A stretch of 15,547 bases of DNA from GWF2-30-66 sp042576225 (GTDB taxonomy: Bacteria; Babelota; Babeliae; Babelales; Vermiphilaceae): NCBI GenBank assembly GCA_042576225.1, contig JBHPCA010000031.1:1-15547 (forward strand). Reading direction: 5' to 3'. Every line of letters starts with the position of its first letter. Within the stretch, counting starts at the first letter, position 1. The notes beneath the pieces are model-generated. The model ran no database searches. It was not told the origin of the DNA and saw only the letters and a list, made by a program, of their open reading frames with translations. A program made the position numbers and the translations under genes. Below, piece by piece: positions 7,342 through 13,910 of the stretch.

Positions 7342-7986
7342 CTAATACCCACTTAATTTTAAGTATCGCTTACAGTCGTCACACTTTTCACACGAATCAT
7401 CCCAAAAATAATTTGGCTGTGGCCAAATGTTCCCAAAAACACCCAATCCAGGAAACAATCCCGGAAACAAATTCTTTCTTTCACATTTTTCGCAAACCCG
7501 CATACATTCTTTATATTTTTGCAAAGGTATATCCCGAACATAATCTGGATAGCCTTTTGTGCTCTTAGAATCCAAGCCAAATGCCCCTCTTGGAAGATGC
7601 TGACAATCTCTTGGATTTTTGCAAATCTTACTGCTAACTTGCTGCTTGCTCAAAATTTGTCCAAAAATCATATATAGCAACAACACAGTTGATATGAGAT
7701 TTTTTTTGCCCAAAGAAAAGCTTCCTCTTGGAACAAAAGACGAAATAATAGAAGATTTTTTTTGATAAGGCAATGTACCAAGATCTAGCTCTTGTCTCTT
7801 ATTCACTTTTTTAGACTTAATTTTTCTTTTTCTTTTCTTGGCTAATCGATTAAGCGACTTTTTATTTTTTCGATTCCCATTTTGCGCATACATTTTCTTC
7901 ATAGATTTTCTATGCGTATTCATGCAATAACTATTTTCAAAAATTGAGAAGAGCATTAATGGGATAAGTAAGATTATTTTTTTCAT
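7342..7986 (-). CDS. Secreted/anchored paralogue with cysteine-cluster tail (array member 2)
   Basis: No recognised family. 214 aa. Signal peptide (residues 1-21, core LLIPLMLFSIF), basic arm KKRKRKIKSKKVNKR (50-64), and second hydrophobic segment NLISTVLLLYMIFGQIL (96-112), nearly identical to those of the 661-aa neighbour. The C-terminal third is distinct: Cys122 and Cys128, then CMRVCEKC (161-168) and CEKCDDC (199-205), that is CxxxCxxC and CxxCxxC clusters about 30 residues apart. These could bind a metal such as zinc or form disulfides after export; the sequence alone does not decide. ATG 7986 abuts the TAG (7987-7989) that ends the extended frame of the gene upstream. Its Shine-Dalgarno (GAAAAG) is weak, which suggests translational coupling to that frame. 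Confidence 0.78.
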   Translation of the reverse strand: MKKIILLIPLMLFSIFENSYCMNTHRKSMKKMYAQNGNRKNKKSLNRLAKKRKRKIKSKKVNKRQELDLGTLPYQKKSSIISSFVPRGSFSLGKKNLISTVLLLYMIFGQILSKQQVSSKICKNPRDCQHLPRGAFGLDSKSTKGYPDYVRDIPLQKYKECMRVCEKCERKNLFPGLFPGLGVFGNIWPQPNYFWDDSCEKCDDCKRYLKLSGY

Positions 7987-8175
7987 CTATCTTTTCTTTC
8001 GTTTTTTCGTTTTAGCAATAAAATCATCCACATTTTCAAAGCTTCTACCTACCCATACCACATTTTTCACATTGCCAACTTTAGCACCCTTTCCTATGAA
8101 TGGAGAGCCTTCCCCTACTACATTTTCTATGTTGTCAACCTTAGCCCCAGGGTTCACATAAGGACCTTTTACAAA
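7987..8175 (-). pseudogene. In-frame 62-codon continuation of the repeat protein beyond a TGA stop
   Basis: Directly after the TGA (8176-8178) that ends the 661-aa repeat protein, the same frame stays open for 62 codons and stops at TAG 7987-7989, touching the ATG of the next gene. The translation carries two further copies of a motif of the upstream protein: NPGAKVDNIENVV and GKGAKVGNVKNVV, compare APGAKVGHMENVV at residues 177-189. It ends in a basic KTKKRKKR tail, like the KKR end before the TGA. The stretch is therefore coding-derived. It may be a C-terminus lost to a nonsense mutation, a readthrough extension, a sequencing error, or a small separate product from GTG 8157, which has AAAGG 7 nt upstream. 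Confidence 0.7.
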
Positions 8176-10161
8176 TCAACGCTTCTTGTTATTTTTACTT
8201 TTATTTGATTTTGTGTCATCTTTTTCTTTAGTCTCTATTATTTTGCCACCAATTATTTCGCCGCCAACAGATGCCCCATTTTGCAAAATAACTTCGCCTT
8301 CTTCACTTTCAAAAACAATATTTCCTTCAACCGTTGCGCCATTTAATATGACGATTTGTTTTTCATTTTCCTCTTCGTCTTGATCGTCCGATATATCGTC
8401 CATTCTCTTTCCATTTATAAATACCTTTCCACCATTATTTGAGATGCTTGGAAAACCCCCACCAAACTCCGCCAAATCAAATGTGCGGCCACCAACTGTA
8501 AGCTTTCCATTATTGATTGTCACACCGCCAATAACCTTGTTTTTAATATTTTTGATATTGTTAAGACTTTTTTTAACATTGATATTTTTTACAACAGAAG
8601 ATTTTATCGTTGTTTTTACAGCATGTACGTTAAGATCATTTATTTTACAACCATTTTTAATATTAACAGTGCGACCTTTCACCGTAGTTTTTCCACTAAC
8701 AATGCCCTTCTCAATACTCAAATTTCTTCCAACAGTTAAATCTCCATCAAATTTTATATCCCTTAATTTTGCAGACCAACCCACCTTAACATTACCTAAA
8801 ACAGCTCCTTTATTAAAATTCAGATCTCTGCCAATATTTAGATTTTTGTGAAATATACCTTTATTTTTTAACTTTGCACCCCAACCTACTTTGACATTAC
8901 CAAGAACCGTACCCTTATCTAAATACAAATCTCGGCCTATCTCTAAATCTTTTCGAAACTCTATAAGATTTAATTCAGCCCCCCAACCTGCTTTAACATT
9001 GCCAAAAACAATCCCTCTATTAAAATTCAGGTCTCTGCCGATATTTAGATTTTTGTGAAGTATACCCTTATTTTTTAACTTTGCGCCCCAACCTACTCTA
9101 ACATTACCAAAAACAATACCTTTATCTAAATACAAATCTCTACCTATCTCTAAATCTTTTCGAAACTCTACAAGACTTAATTCAGCCCCCCAACCTGCTT
9201 TAACATTGCCAAAGACAATACCTTCATTTATAACCAAGTCTCTGTTTGTAGCCAAATCCTTTTTAAATTTTATATCACTTAATTCTGCAGACCAGCCTAC
9301 CTTAACATTCCCCAAAACTTTAAGATCTTCAGCATCTAACGAACGTCCTATTTTTACTTGCCCCCGTACTAACATATTTTCAAGATTTTTTGATTTAGAG
9401 CTATCTACAAAATTAAGAATTTGCCTACCATTCTGTCCACAATACTCGTCTTCGCTCTTCTTAGCTTTTTTCTTATTTTTCACATTTTTTATTTTTTCTT
9501 GTTTTGTATTTTTTCTTTTTGATGGTTTATGGTTTTTTTTCTTTGTTTTTTGCTTTGGCGATGAATAATGCACTGATGTATCTATATCTGTTATCACCAC
9601 ATTCTCCATATGGCCAACCTTAGCTCCTGGTGCTACCCCTGTAACCTTTATGTTCACATCATCCATATCAAAAAAACTATCTTTAAATTTATCATCTTTT
9701 TGATCTATGTCTTCTTGTTTTTCTGATGAGTAATATGTTACTCCACCTACATTTATCCTTACATTTTCCATGTGGCCAACATAAGCCCCAGGTGCTACTC
9801 CTGTAACCTGCACATTTAGTCCGTATGCTTTTCGATTTGCCAAAATTTGCCCAAAAATCATATAAAGCAATATCACAGTTGATATGAGATTTTTTTTGCC
9901 AAAAGAAAAATTGATTCTTGGGACAAAAGACGAAAAAATAGAAGGTTTTTTTTGATCCGAAAATGTATCAAAATCTAGCTCTTGTCTCTTCTTCACTTTT
10001 TTAGACTTAATTTTTCTTTTTCTTTTCTTGTCCAATTTGTAAAAAGATTTTTCATGTTTCCTACCCCCCTTTTTCATATTTTTATACTTTTTGTGCATGC
10101 AATAACTATTTTCAAAAATTGAGAAGAGCATTAATGGGATAAGTAAAACTATTTTTTTCAT
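8176..10161 (-). CDS. Secreted/anchored repeat protein, predicted beta-solenoid (array member 1)
   Basis: 661 aa, no firm family. N-terminal module as in the next three genes: signal peptide (1-21), basic arm KKRKRKIKSKKVKKR (45-59), second hydrophobic stretch NLISTVILLYMIFGQIL (91-107). Next come two VTGVAPGAxVGHMENV units (119-134, 173-188) separated by acidic and Lys-rich linkers. The centre is six tandem 34-35-residue repeats (284-489), each opening with GNV[KR][VA]GW[SG]A[EK]L and closing with [IN]GR[DN]L...G.V. After that comes a Val/Ile/Gly/Asn-rich part, including GATVEGNIVF and GASVGGEIIGG (608-638), and a basic tail. The short hydrophobic-Gly periodicity resembles bactofilin-like (DUF583) or other beta-helical proteins, so a surface or scaffold role is plausible but unproven. 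Ribosome binding site AAAGG lies 6 nt upstream of ATG 10161. A TGA ends the frame ahead of 62 homologous codons. Confidence 0.82.
   Translation of the reverse strand: MKKIVLLIPLMLFSIFENSYCMHKKYKNMKKGGRKHEKSFYKLDKKRKRKIKSKKVKKRQELDFDTFSDQKKPSIFSSFVPRINFSFGKKNLISTVILLYMIFGQILANRKAYGLNVQVTGVAPGAYVGHMENVRINVGGVTYYSSEKQEDIDQKDDKFKDSFFDMDDVNIKVTGVAPGAKVGHMENVVITDIDTSVHYSSPKQKTKKKNHKPSKRKNTKQEKIKNVKNKKKAKKSEDEYCGQNGRQILNFVDSSKSKNLENMLVRGQVKIGRSLDAEDLKVLGNVKVGWSAELSDIKFKKDLATNRDLVINEGIVFGNVKAGWGAELSLVEFRKDLEIGRDLYLDKGIVFGNVRVGWGAKLKNKGILHKNLNIGRDLNFNRGIVFGNVKAGWGAELNLIEFRKDLEIGRDLYLDKGTVLGNVKVGWGAKLKNKGIFHKNLNIGRDLNFNKGAVLGNVKVGWSAKLRDIKFDGDLTVGRNLSIEKGIVSGKTTVKGRTVNIKNGCKINDLNVHAVKTTIKSSVVKNINVKKSLNNIKNIKNKVIGGVTINNGKLTVGGRTFDLAEFGGGFPSISNNGGKVFINGKRMDDISDDQDEEENEKQIVILNGATVEGNIVFESEEGEVILQNGASVGGEIIGGKIIETKEKDDTKSNKSKNNKKR
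8695..9312 (-). repeat. Six tandem 102-105-bp repeats inside the solenoid gene
   Basis: Units correspond to residues 284-317, 318-351, 352-386, 387-420, 421-455 and 456-489. Units 2+3 (9004-9210) and 4+5 (8797-9003) form two adjacent 207-bp blocks that are nearly identical at the DNA level, a higher-order duplication on top of the basic repeat. Units 1 and 6 are more diverged (both have WSA rather than WGA). Confidence 0.9.
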
Positions 10162-10249
10162 GTGGACCTTTCGATTTGTGTAAACTTTTTTATACGCCGC
10201 TTAAAACTACTGCCTAATTTTTGAAGACTCTCAAAGGCTCTCTTTGATT

Positions 10250-10277
10250 GTTATACAATAAAACCTTCTGAATGCAA
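10250..10277 (-). promoter_or_regulatory. Candidate promoter of the four-gene paralogue array
   Basis: On the minus strand TTGCAT (10272-10277), 16 bp, TATAAC (10250-10255). It is about 90 bp upstream of the first array gene and has the same TTGCAT-16-bp-TATAA layout as the promoter at 13923-13950. A second candidate upstream is TTGACT (10324-10329), 17 bp, TAGATT (10301-10306). The region 10162-10375 holds no gene. Confidence 0.45.
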
Positions 10278-10375
10278 AAACCATTACCTCACAGTTTGTT
10301 AATCTAGGCTTTTTTTATCGAAAAGTCAAAAAATCCAGCTTTTATACCACTCTTTTCAAGATGCAATTTGATTTT

Positions 10376-10435
10376 AAAAAAAATGTAAGTTAAAGCCCAC
10401 CAATTAATCGGTGGGCTTTAACTTACATTTTTTTT
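10376..10435. terminator. Perfect 26-bp stem bidirectional terminator
   Basis: Left arm 10376-10401 (eight A, then TGTAAGTTAAAGCCCACC) and right arm 10410-10435 (GGTGGGCTTTAACTTACA, then eight T) are perfectly complementary around an 8-nt loop AATTAATC. With A8/T8 flanks it is a textbook Rho-independent terminator on either strand. On the minus strand it ends the ankyrin gene, whose stop is 14 bp away, and insulates the paralogue array. Confidence 0.92.
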
Positions 10436-10449
10436 AATTATCGCAAGCT

Positions 10450-11337
10450 TTACTTTTTTGCCTCATATTTGAGTAAAATCTCAATAAGCTCTTTATTGTC
10501 AAACTCTTTTGCTTGCTCCAAAGCGGTCTTACCATCTTTATATTTGTCCTGATTTTGGCCATCTTTATTTTTAATACTTGGATCAGCACCATTTTCAAGA
10601 AGAAGCTCCACCATTGGTAGATTTTGCATCCCAACTGCAATAGCAAGCGCAGTAAAACTCATTTTCAAACTTGCCATTTCAATTTTTGCTTGGGTATTTA
10701 CATCTGCACCCTTCTCTATAAGTAGCCTTACAAGTTCTAGCTTATTCTTAGTAATAGCAAGCATAAGAGGTGTTTGCCCATTACACGTTTGAAAATTTAC
10801 ATTTGCACCATTTTCAATAAGTAGTTTTGCTATTTCTATTTTTTCTCCGAAAATTATATTTGCTATCAAAGGTGAACTTATATCGCTTGGTTCAGGATTT
10901 GCATTTTTTTGTAACAACAGCTTCACTAATTCCAAATTATCTAGTGTTACTGCCGCACCAAGAGGTGATGCTCCCATTCCAGTCACATAGTTAACATCTG
11001 CACCTTTTTCAATAAGATCAATAGCCTTCTGAATATCTTTCTCTTTTTCTTGCTCTTTCTCATCTTCCCGATCATCCTGAGCCTGACGAAGGGCTGTTTT
11101 TGTATCGATCGTACAACTTTGATTGCCTGGGCAGCATGGGCAACACATTTTTAGATTTTTCCTAACAATGCCTTGTAGAAGATCCAATAGTTCTTTTCCT
11201 AATTTTTGTGCCTCAGTTTCCTTTTTTTGCGCTTCTACTTGATTAGAAGCTGTTTTATCTTGAGATTCAGCTTTAATACAAGGTGTTATTAAAACCAAAA
11301 GAGTTGCTGAAAGTAGTGATTTTTTGAGAATTTTCAT
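10450..11337 (-). CDS. Exported ankyrin-repeat protein
   Basis: 295 aa. Cleavable signal peptide MKILKKSLLSATLLVLITPC plus IKA, with cleavage likely after Ala23. The mature N-terminus is a Gln/Lys/Glu-rich helix, then a cysteine cluster CCPCC...C (residues 65-75), a charged linker (81-100), and five to six ankyrin repeats: partial 102-115 (AIDLIEKGADVN), then about 120-148, 153-182, 185-215, 227-255 and 267-293. The usual [TS]PL/AL...A....N.E[LI][VA]KLLIE.GA[DN][VP]N pattern is clear. Ankyrin arrays are protein-binding scaffolds; an exported one in an intracellular bacterium may bind host or envelope proteins (inference). AGGAG lies 5 nt upstream of ATG 11337. The linker encodes LRQAQDDRED from a dispersed-repeat-like DNA segment. 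A strong terminator follows. Confidence 0.9.
   Translation of the reverse strand: MKILKKSLLSATLLVLITPCIKAESQDKTASNQVEAQKKETEAQKLGKELLDLLQGIVRKNLKMCCPCCPGNQSCTIDTKTALRQAQDDREDEKEQEKEKDIQKAIDLIEKGADVNYVTGMGASPLGAAVTLDNLELVKLLLQKNANPEPSDISSPLIANIIFGEKIEIAKLLIENGANVNFQTCNGQTPLMLAITKNKLELVRLLIEKGADVNTQAKIEMASLKMSFTALAIAVGMQNLPMVELLLENGADPSIKNKDGQNQDKYKDGKTALEQAKEFDNKELIEILLKYEAKK
11069..11094 (-). repeat. CCTGAGCCTG..GAAGG-type dispersed element inside the ankyrin gene
   Basis: The minus strand reads GCCCTTCGTCAGGCTCAGGATGATCG (26 nt in two parts: GCCCTTCGTCAGG, CTCAGGATGATCG). It resembles the short palindromic element, seen in many bacterial genomes, whose core is CTTCGACAGGCTCAGGACGAA and which translates as LRQAQDER in one frame. 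Here it gives LRQAQDDR in the linker before the ankyrin repeats. Identification is from memory of the motif. Confidence 0.5.
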
Positions 11338-11509
11338 ATTGTCTCCTATGAAGTTATGAAAATGTGTTTAAAAATTTTCTCACCGAAATAAGCTTACCTA
11401 TTTTTTAACCAATTATCGGCTTATTTACGCTATTTAGGTTACCAAAATATATTTTTTTGTAAACAGGGTCATTTTAGCGCTCTTTTTCTTCTTAATATCC
11501 CTTTTCAAG

Positions 11510-13600
11510 CTAATCTTCATCATCATCTTGGACCTCTTGCTCACAAAGCCAATCAACAAATTTTGCGCGTTTTTTTGCATCATCAAACCACCATATTGCA
11601 GAACCATCTAAAATTTTGAATGTTCTTTTAAATCCTGATATTGTGCCAGATTTAGTTTCGATATAACCCATTTGGTAATTAGCAAAAAGACCTGGTACAT
11701 CTTTTTCTAGCTCTATAGGTTTTCTCAAATGTGTTGCCATCAAAAGCATGCAATTGTCATTCTCAGCTATTTCTTTACCAAATTTATAGACACGAGAAGC
11801 AGCTTCTGACTCGACGGTACCCTTATACGGCTCATCAAGCAAAACCAAAATATTTCCATTACACGCATCTATTGTCTTTTTAACTGTCTTCGCACGCTTA
11901 TACTCTGCCATAAACGAAGAAAGGCCAGACTTTATATCTTGACGAGGTCGCAATGAAGTTCTTATTCTTATAAAATCAGACATGTATGCTTGATCTGCTG
12001 CAGCTATACCCAGACGCGAAAGTAAAACATTAAAAGCAACAGTTATCATGAATGTTGACTTACCTCCACCATTGGGTCCTGTGATAATGGCATTTGGCGC
12101 AGCACCGCCTACTCCCAACTTCACATTATTAGTAACAATATTATCTTCTTTAAGCAGTGGTACCCAAGCATTTTTCATTTTTACAAATGGCTTATCACTT
12201 TCGATAAACTCAACAAAACAATAACGGACATCAGAATCTTGATGCTCTCTTATCATTTGCACAATAGCCCTATAACCACCAAGCAATGCTATGCTTTGTA
12301 ATAATGCATCCAGTTCGCCCTTAATTTGCGTCAAAAGTTTATGAGCATTCAATACCCGCCCTCTTGAAAACCAAAATGATGCCTCACTTTTAAATGTGTC
12401 AGAGTCTAAAAGATCTAACAATTTTATAAACTCTTGGGAAACAGCTTCTTTTTTAAAATATTTTTTGATAGTTTTCAAAACTGAGGCATCTAACTGAGAA
12501 TCAAGATCTTTTAGTTTGTCTAAAGATCTTAACATTTTTGCTATTTTAACCATGCTATGCTGTAAATTAGTAGCTCCTTTGTACAAAAATCTAATTTTAT
12601 TTACAGAGTTTTTTAATCTTCCGCATGAAAAATAATCGAACATTGCCAAACTACCACCTTGAGAAATCAAACTTATAGAACCTGCCAATACACCTTGGAC
12701 CTTGCGATTACCTGTAAATTTTTTAAAAAATCCTTCTAGAATATGTTTACCAACAATACAACGATCGCCAAATGTTCCATTCCTGTAATATTCATAGTAT
12801 TTACGATAATCATATCCATCTTTATACACATTAGGCCTTGGATCATGCGTTACTAGTGGCCTTTTTAATCCACGCAAAAAACTTTTTTTCCAGTTAAACG
12901 GTACACCCATTAATCTTGAATTTGCAAAACCCTGTAAAAGACCAGTAACACCCAAAATAGTCAAAAGAGTTACAATTGGGCTTGCAGCGCCTAAAGCTTG
13001 TGAAATCTCAAGAGCAGTTGTACTACTATTTAAAAATTTATTTCCCCTTGCCCCAAAACCAGAATAATAAAAACTCTTTGCATCACGATGAAGCAAATTT
13101 TCTTCATCCCAATAAGCAATCAATGCGTCTTGACCATCTTTGACTACATCGAAAATCTCATTTAAAGCCTCATACGCTTGGTCATTTTCAACAAAATAAC
13201 GAATTATCTCTTTGGAGCCTTGCGGTGCAAATCTCAAAAGCTTTTTAATTCCCCACAAATCAAATTTTGTTTTTTTATATGTTTTCCAATTTTCAAGTAC
13301 AAGATCAAGCTCAAGTTCTTCCCACTCATTATCTGATATAAGCGAATCTGAATCGAATAAAAAAGGTAAAGAATCTAGAGTTTGCTCAACTTTTAATAGA
13401 TCTAACTTGGTCTTTATTTTCTCTTTTAAATTATCTTGTGCCGCACCATTTGAATTAGCTGTAAGTGGGCGTACCGAAAAACTAATACTTATGAGGTTAG
13501 CTGTGAGTGGGCATACCGAAAAACTAATACTTGAAATCAACACAAACAAAATAGCTCTGATTGAAAAGCTTCTTCTTTTTGACCTGTAAAACAAAAACAT
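11510..13600 (-). CDS. MutS domain V-like ATPase with an N-terminal export signal
   Basis: 696 aa from ATG 13600, which has AGGGGG 4 nt upstream (13605-13610); a GTG at 13639 has no such site. The C-terminal 200 residues are a MutS-family ATPase: Walker A GPNGGGKST (508-516), the AAADQAYMSDFIRIRTSLRPRQD...GLSSFMAEYKR region equivalent to the MutS segment after Walker A, Walker B LVLLDEPYKGT (585-595), and the ATHL histidine (624). The N-terminal 500 residues do not resemble MutS mismatch-binding or connector domains; they are helical with two hydrophobic stretches (about 207-225 and 303-322). Residues 1-35 look like a signal peptide (basic start, core IRAILFVLISSISFSV, then PLTAN). A helical lever region (about 335-480) may replace the MutS clamp. 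Role unknown; DNA mismatch repair is unlikely given the predicted export. It ends in an Asp/Glu tail. Confidence 0.78.
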   Translation of the reverse strand: MFLFYRSKRRSFSIRAILFVLISSISFSVCPLTANLISISFSVRPLTANSNGAAQDNLKEKIKTKLDLLKVEQTLDSLPFLFDSDSLISDNEWEELELDLVLENWKTYKKTKFDLWGIKKLLRFAPQGSKEIIRYFVENDQAYEALNEIFDVVKDGQDALIAYWDEENLLHRDAKSFYYSGFGARGNKFLNSSTTALEISQALGAASPIVTLLTILGVTGLLQGFANSRLMGVPFNWKKSFLRGLKRPLVTHDPRPNVYKDGYDYRKYYEYYRNGTFGDRCIVGKHILEGFFKKFTGNRKVQGVLAGSISLISQGGSLAMFDYFSCGRLKNSVNKIRFLYKGATNLQHSMVKIAKMLRSLDKLKDLDSQLDASVLKTIKKYFKKEAVSQEFIKLLDLLDSDTFKSEASFWFSRGRVLNAHKLLTQIKGELDALLQSIALLGGYRAIVQMIREHQDSDVRYCFVEFIESDKPFVKMKNAWVPLLKEDNIVTNNVKLGVGGAAPNAIITGPNGGGKSTFMITVAFNVLLSRLGIAAADQAYMSDFIRIRTSLRPRQDIKSGLSSFMAEYKRAKTVKKTIDACNGNILVLLDEPYKGTVESEAASRVYKFGKEIAENDNCMLLMATHLRKPIELEKDVPGLFANYQMGYIETKSGTISGFKRTFKILDGSAIWWFDDAKKRAKFVDWLCEQEVQDDDED
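13455..13538 (-). repeat. 42-bp tandem duplication across the signal-peptide cleavage region
   Basis: Two adjacent 42-bp units (13455-13496 and 13497-13538) share TTAGCTGT.AGTGGGC.TACC followed by GAAAAACTAATACTT on the plus strand. In the protein they give SISFSVCPLTAN and SISFSVRPLTAN, a 14-residue in-frame duplication that includes the likely cleavage motif. Confidence 0.9.
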
Positions 13601-13679
13601 ATTTCCCCCTAAAAGGATTAATACTAGACTAGCAAACACTCAAAATTTACATTATTCATATCAATATATTAGCTCCTTG

Positions 13680-13856
13680 CTAATCGCCCTTTTTAAAACC
13701 ACAAGAATCATCTATTTTGCCACCGTTTTCCACCTTTCGCTTTTCCCATCTTGAAACAAGTGTAAAGTATGACATTATGTCAGGGTCAAGCGGTTTTTTA
13801 AACTTTTTTAAAAATTTTTTGGTTACAAGGACAGAATCGCAGGCTAAGATTTTCAT
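13680..13856 (-). CDS. Small basic hypothetical protein (58 aa)
   Basis: Not recognised. From ATG 13856 the frame codes for 58 residues, with a Lys-rich segment (VTKKFLKKFKKPLDPD) followed by IMSYFTLVSRWEKRK and a Gly/Lys tail with one Cys. The ATG is supported by AGAAGG five bases upstream, and a near-consensus promoter lies about 65 bp further up, giving a leader of about 60 nt. The longer frame from TTG 13874 has no ribosome binding site. It lies about 80 bp before the MutS-like gene on the same strand and could share its transcript. A small toxin, antitoxin or regulator would fit the setting next to a replication module, but no domain supports any of these. Confidence 0.5.
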   Translation of the reverse strand: MKILACDSVLVTKKFLKKFKKPLDPDIMSYFTLVSRWEKRKVENGGKIDDSCGFKKGD

Positions 13857-13910
13857 CTTTGCCTTCTTACGCAATACAATATGAAGGAAAACGGGGCTAT
13901 CTTCCGAGTC

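Noticed and set aside
6936..7568. Long plus-strand open frame (210 codons) opposite two paralogue genes
   Set aside because: It is the complement of Lys-rich coding DNA (AAA/AAG read as Phe/Leu), spans two minus-strand genes and their gap, and has no ribosome binding site. Other antisense frames opposite the array and the solenoid gene were discarded for the same reason.
8176..8178. UGA recoded as a sense codon genome-wide
   Set aside because: The permease gene ends with TGA at the expected family length and is followed directly by a terminator, so UGA works as a stop here; recoding would have to be local.
13627..13640. Extra iteron copy (TTTTGAGTGTTT on the minus strand)
   Set aside because: Only a partial match to the core, isolated and unphased; probably chance in AT-rich DNA.
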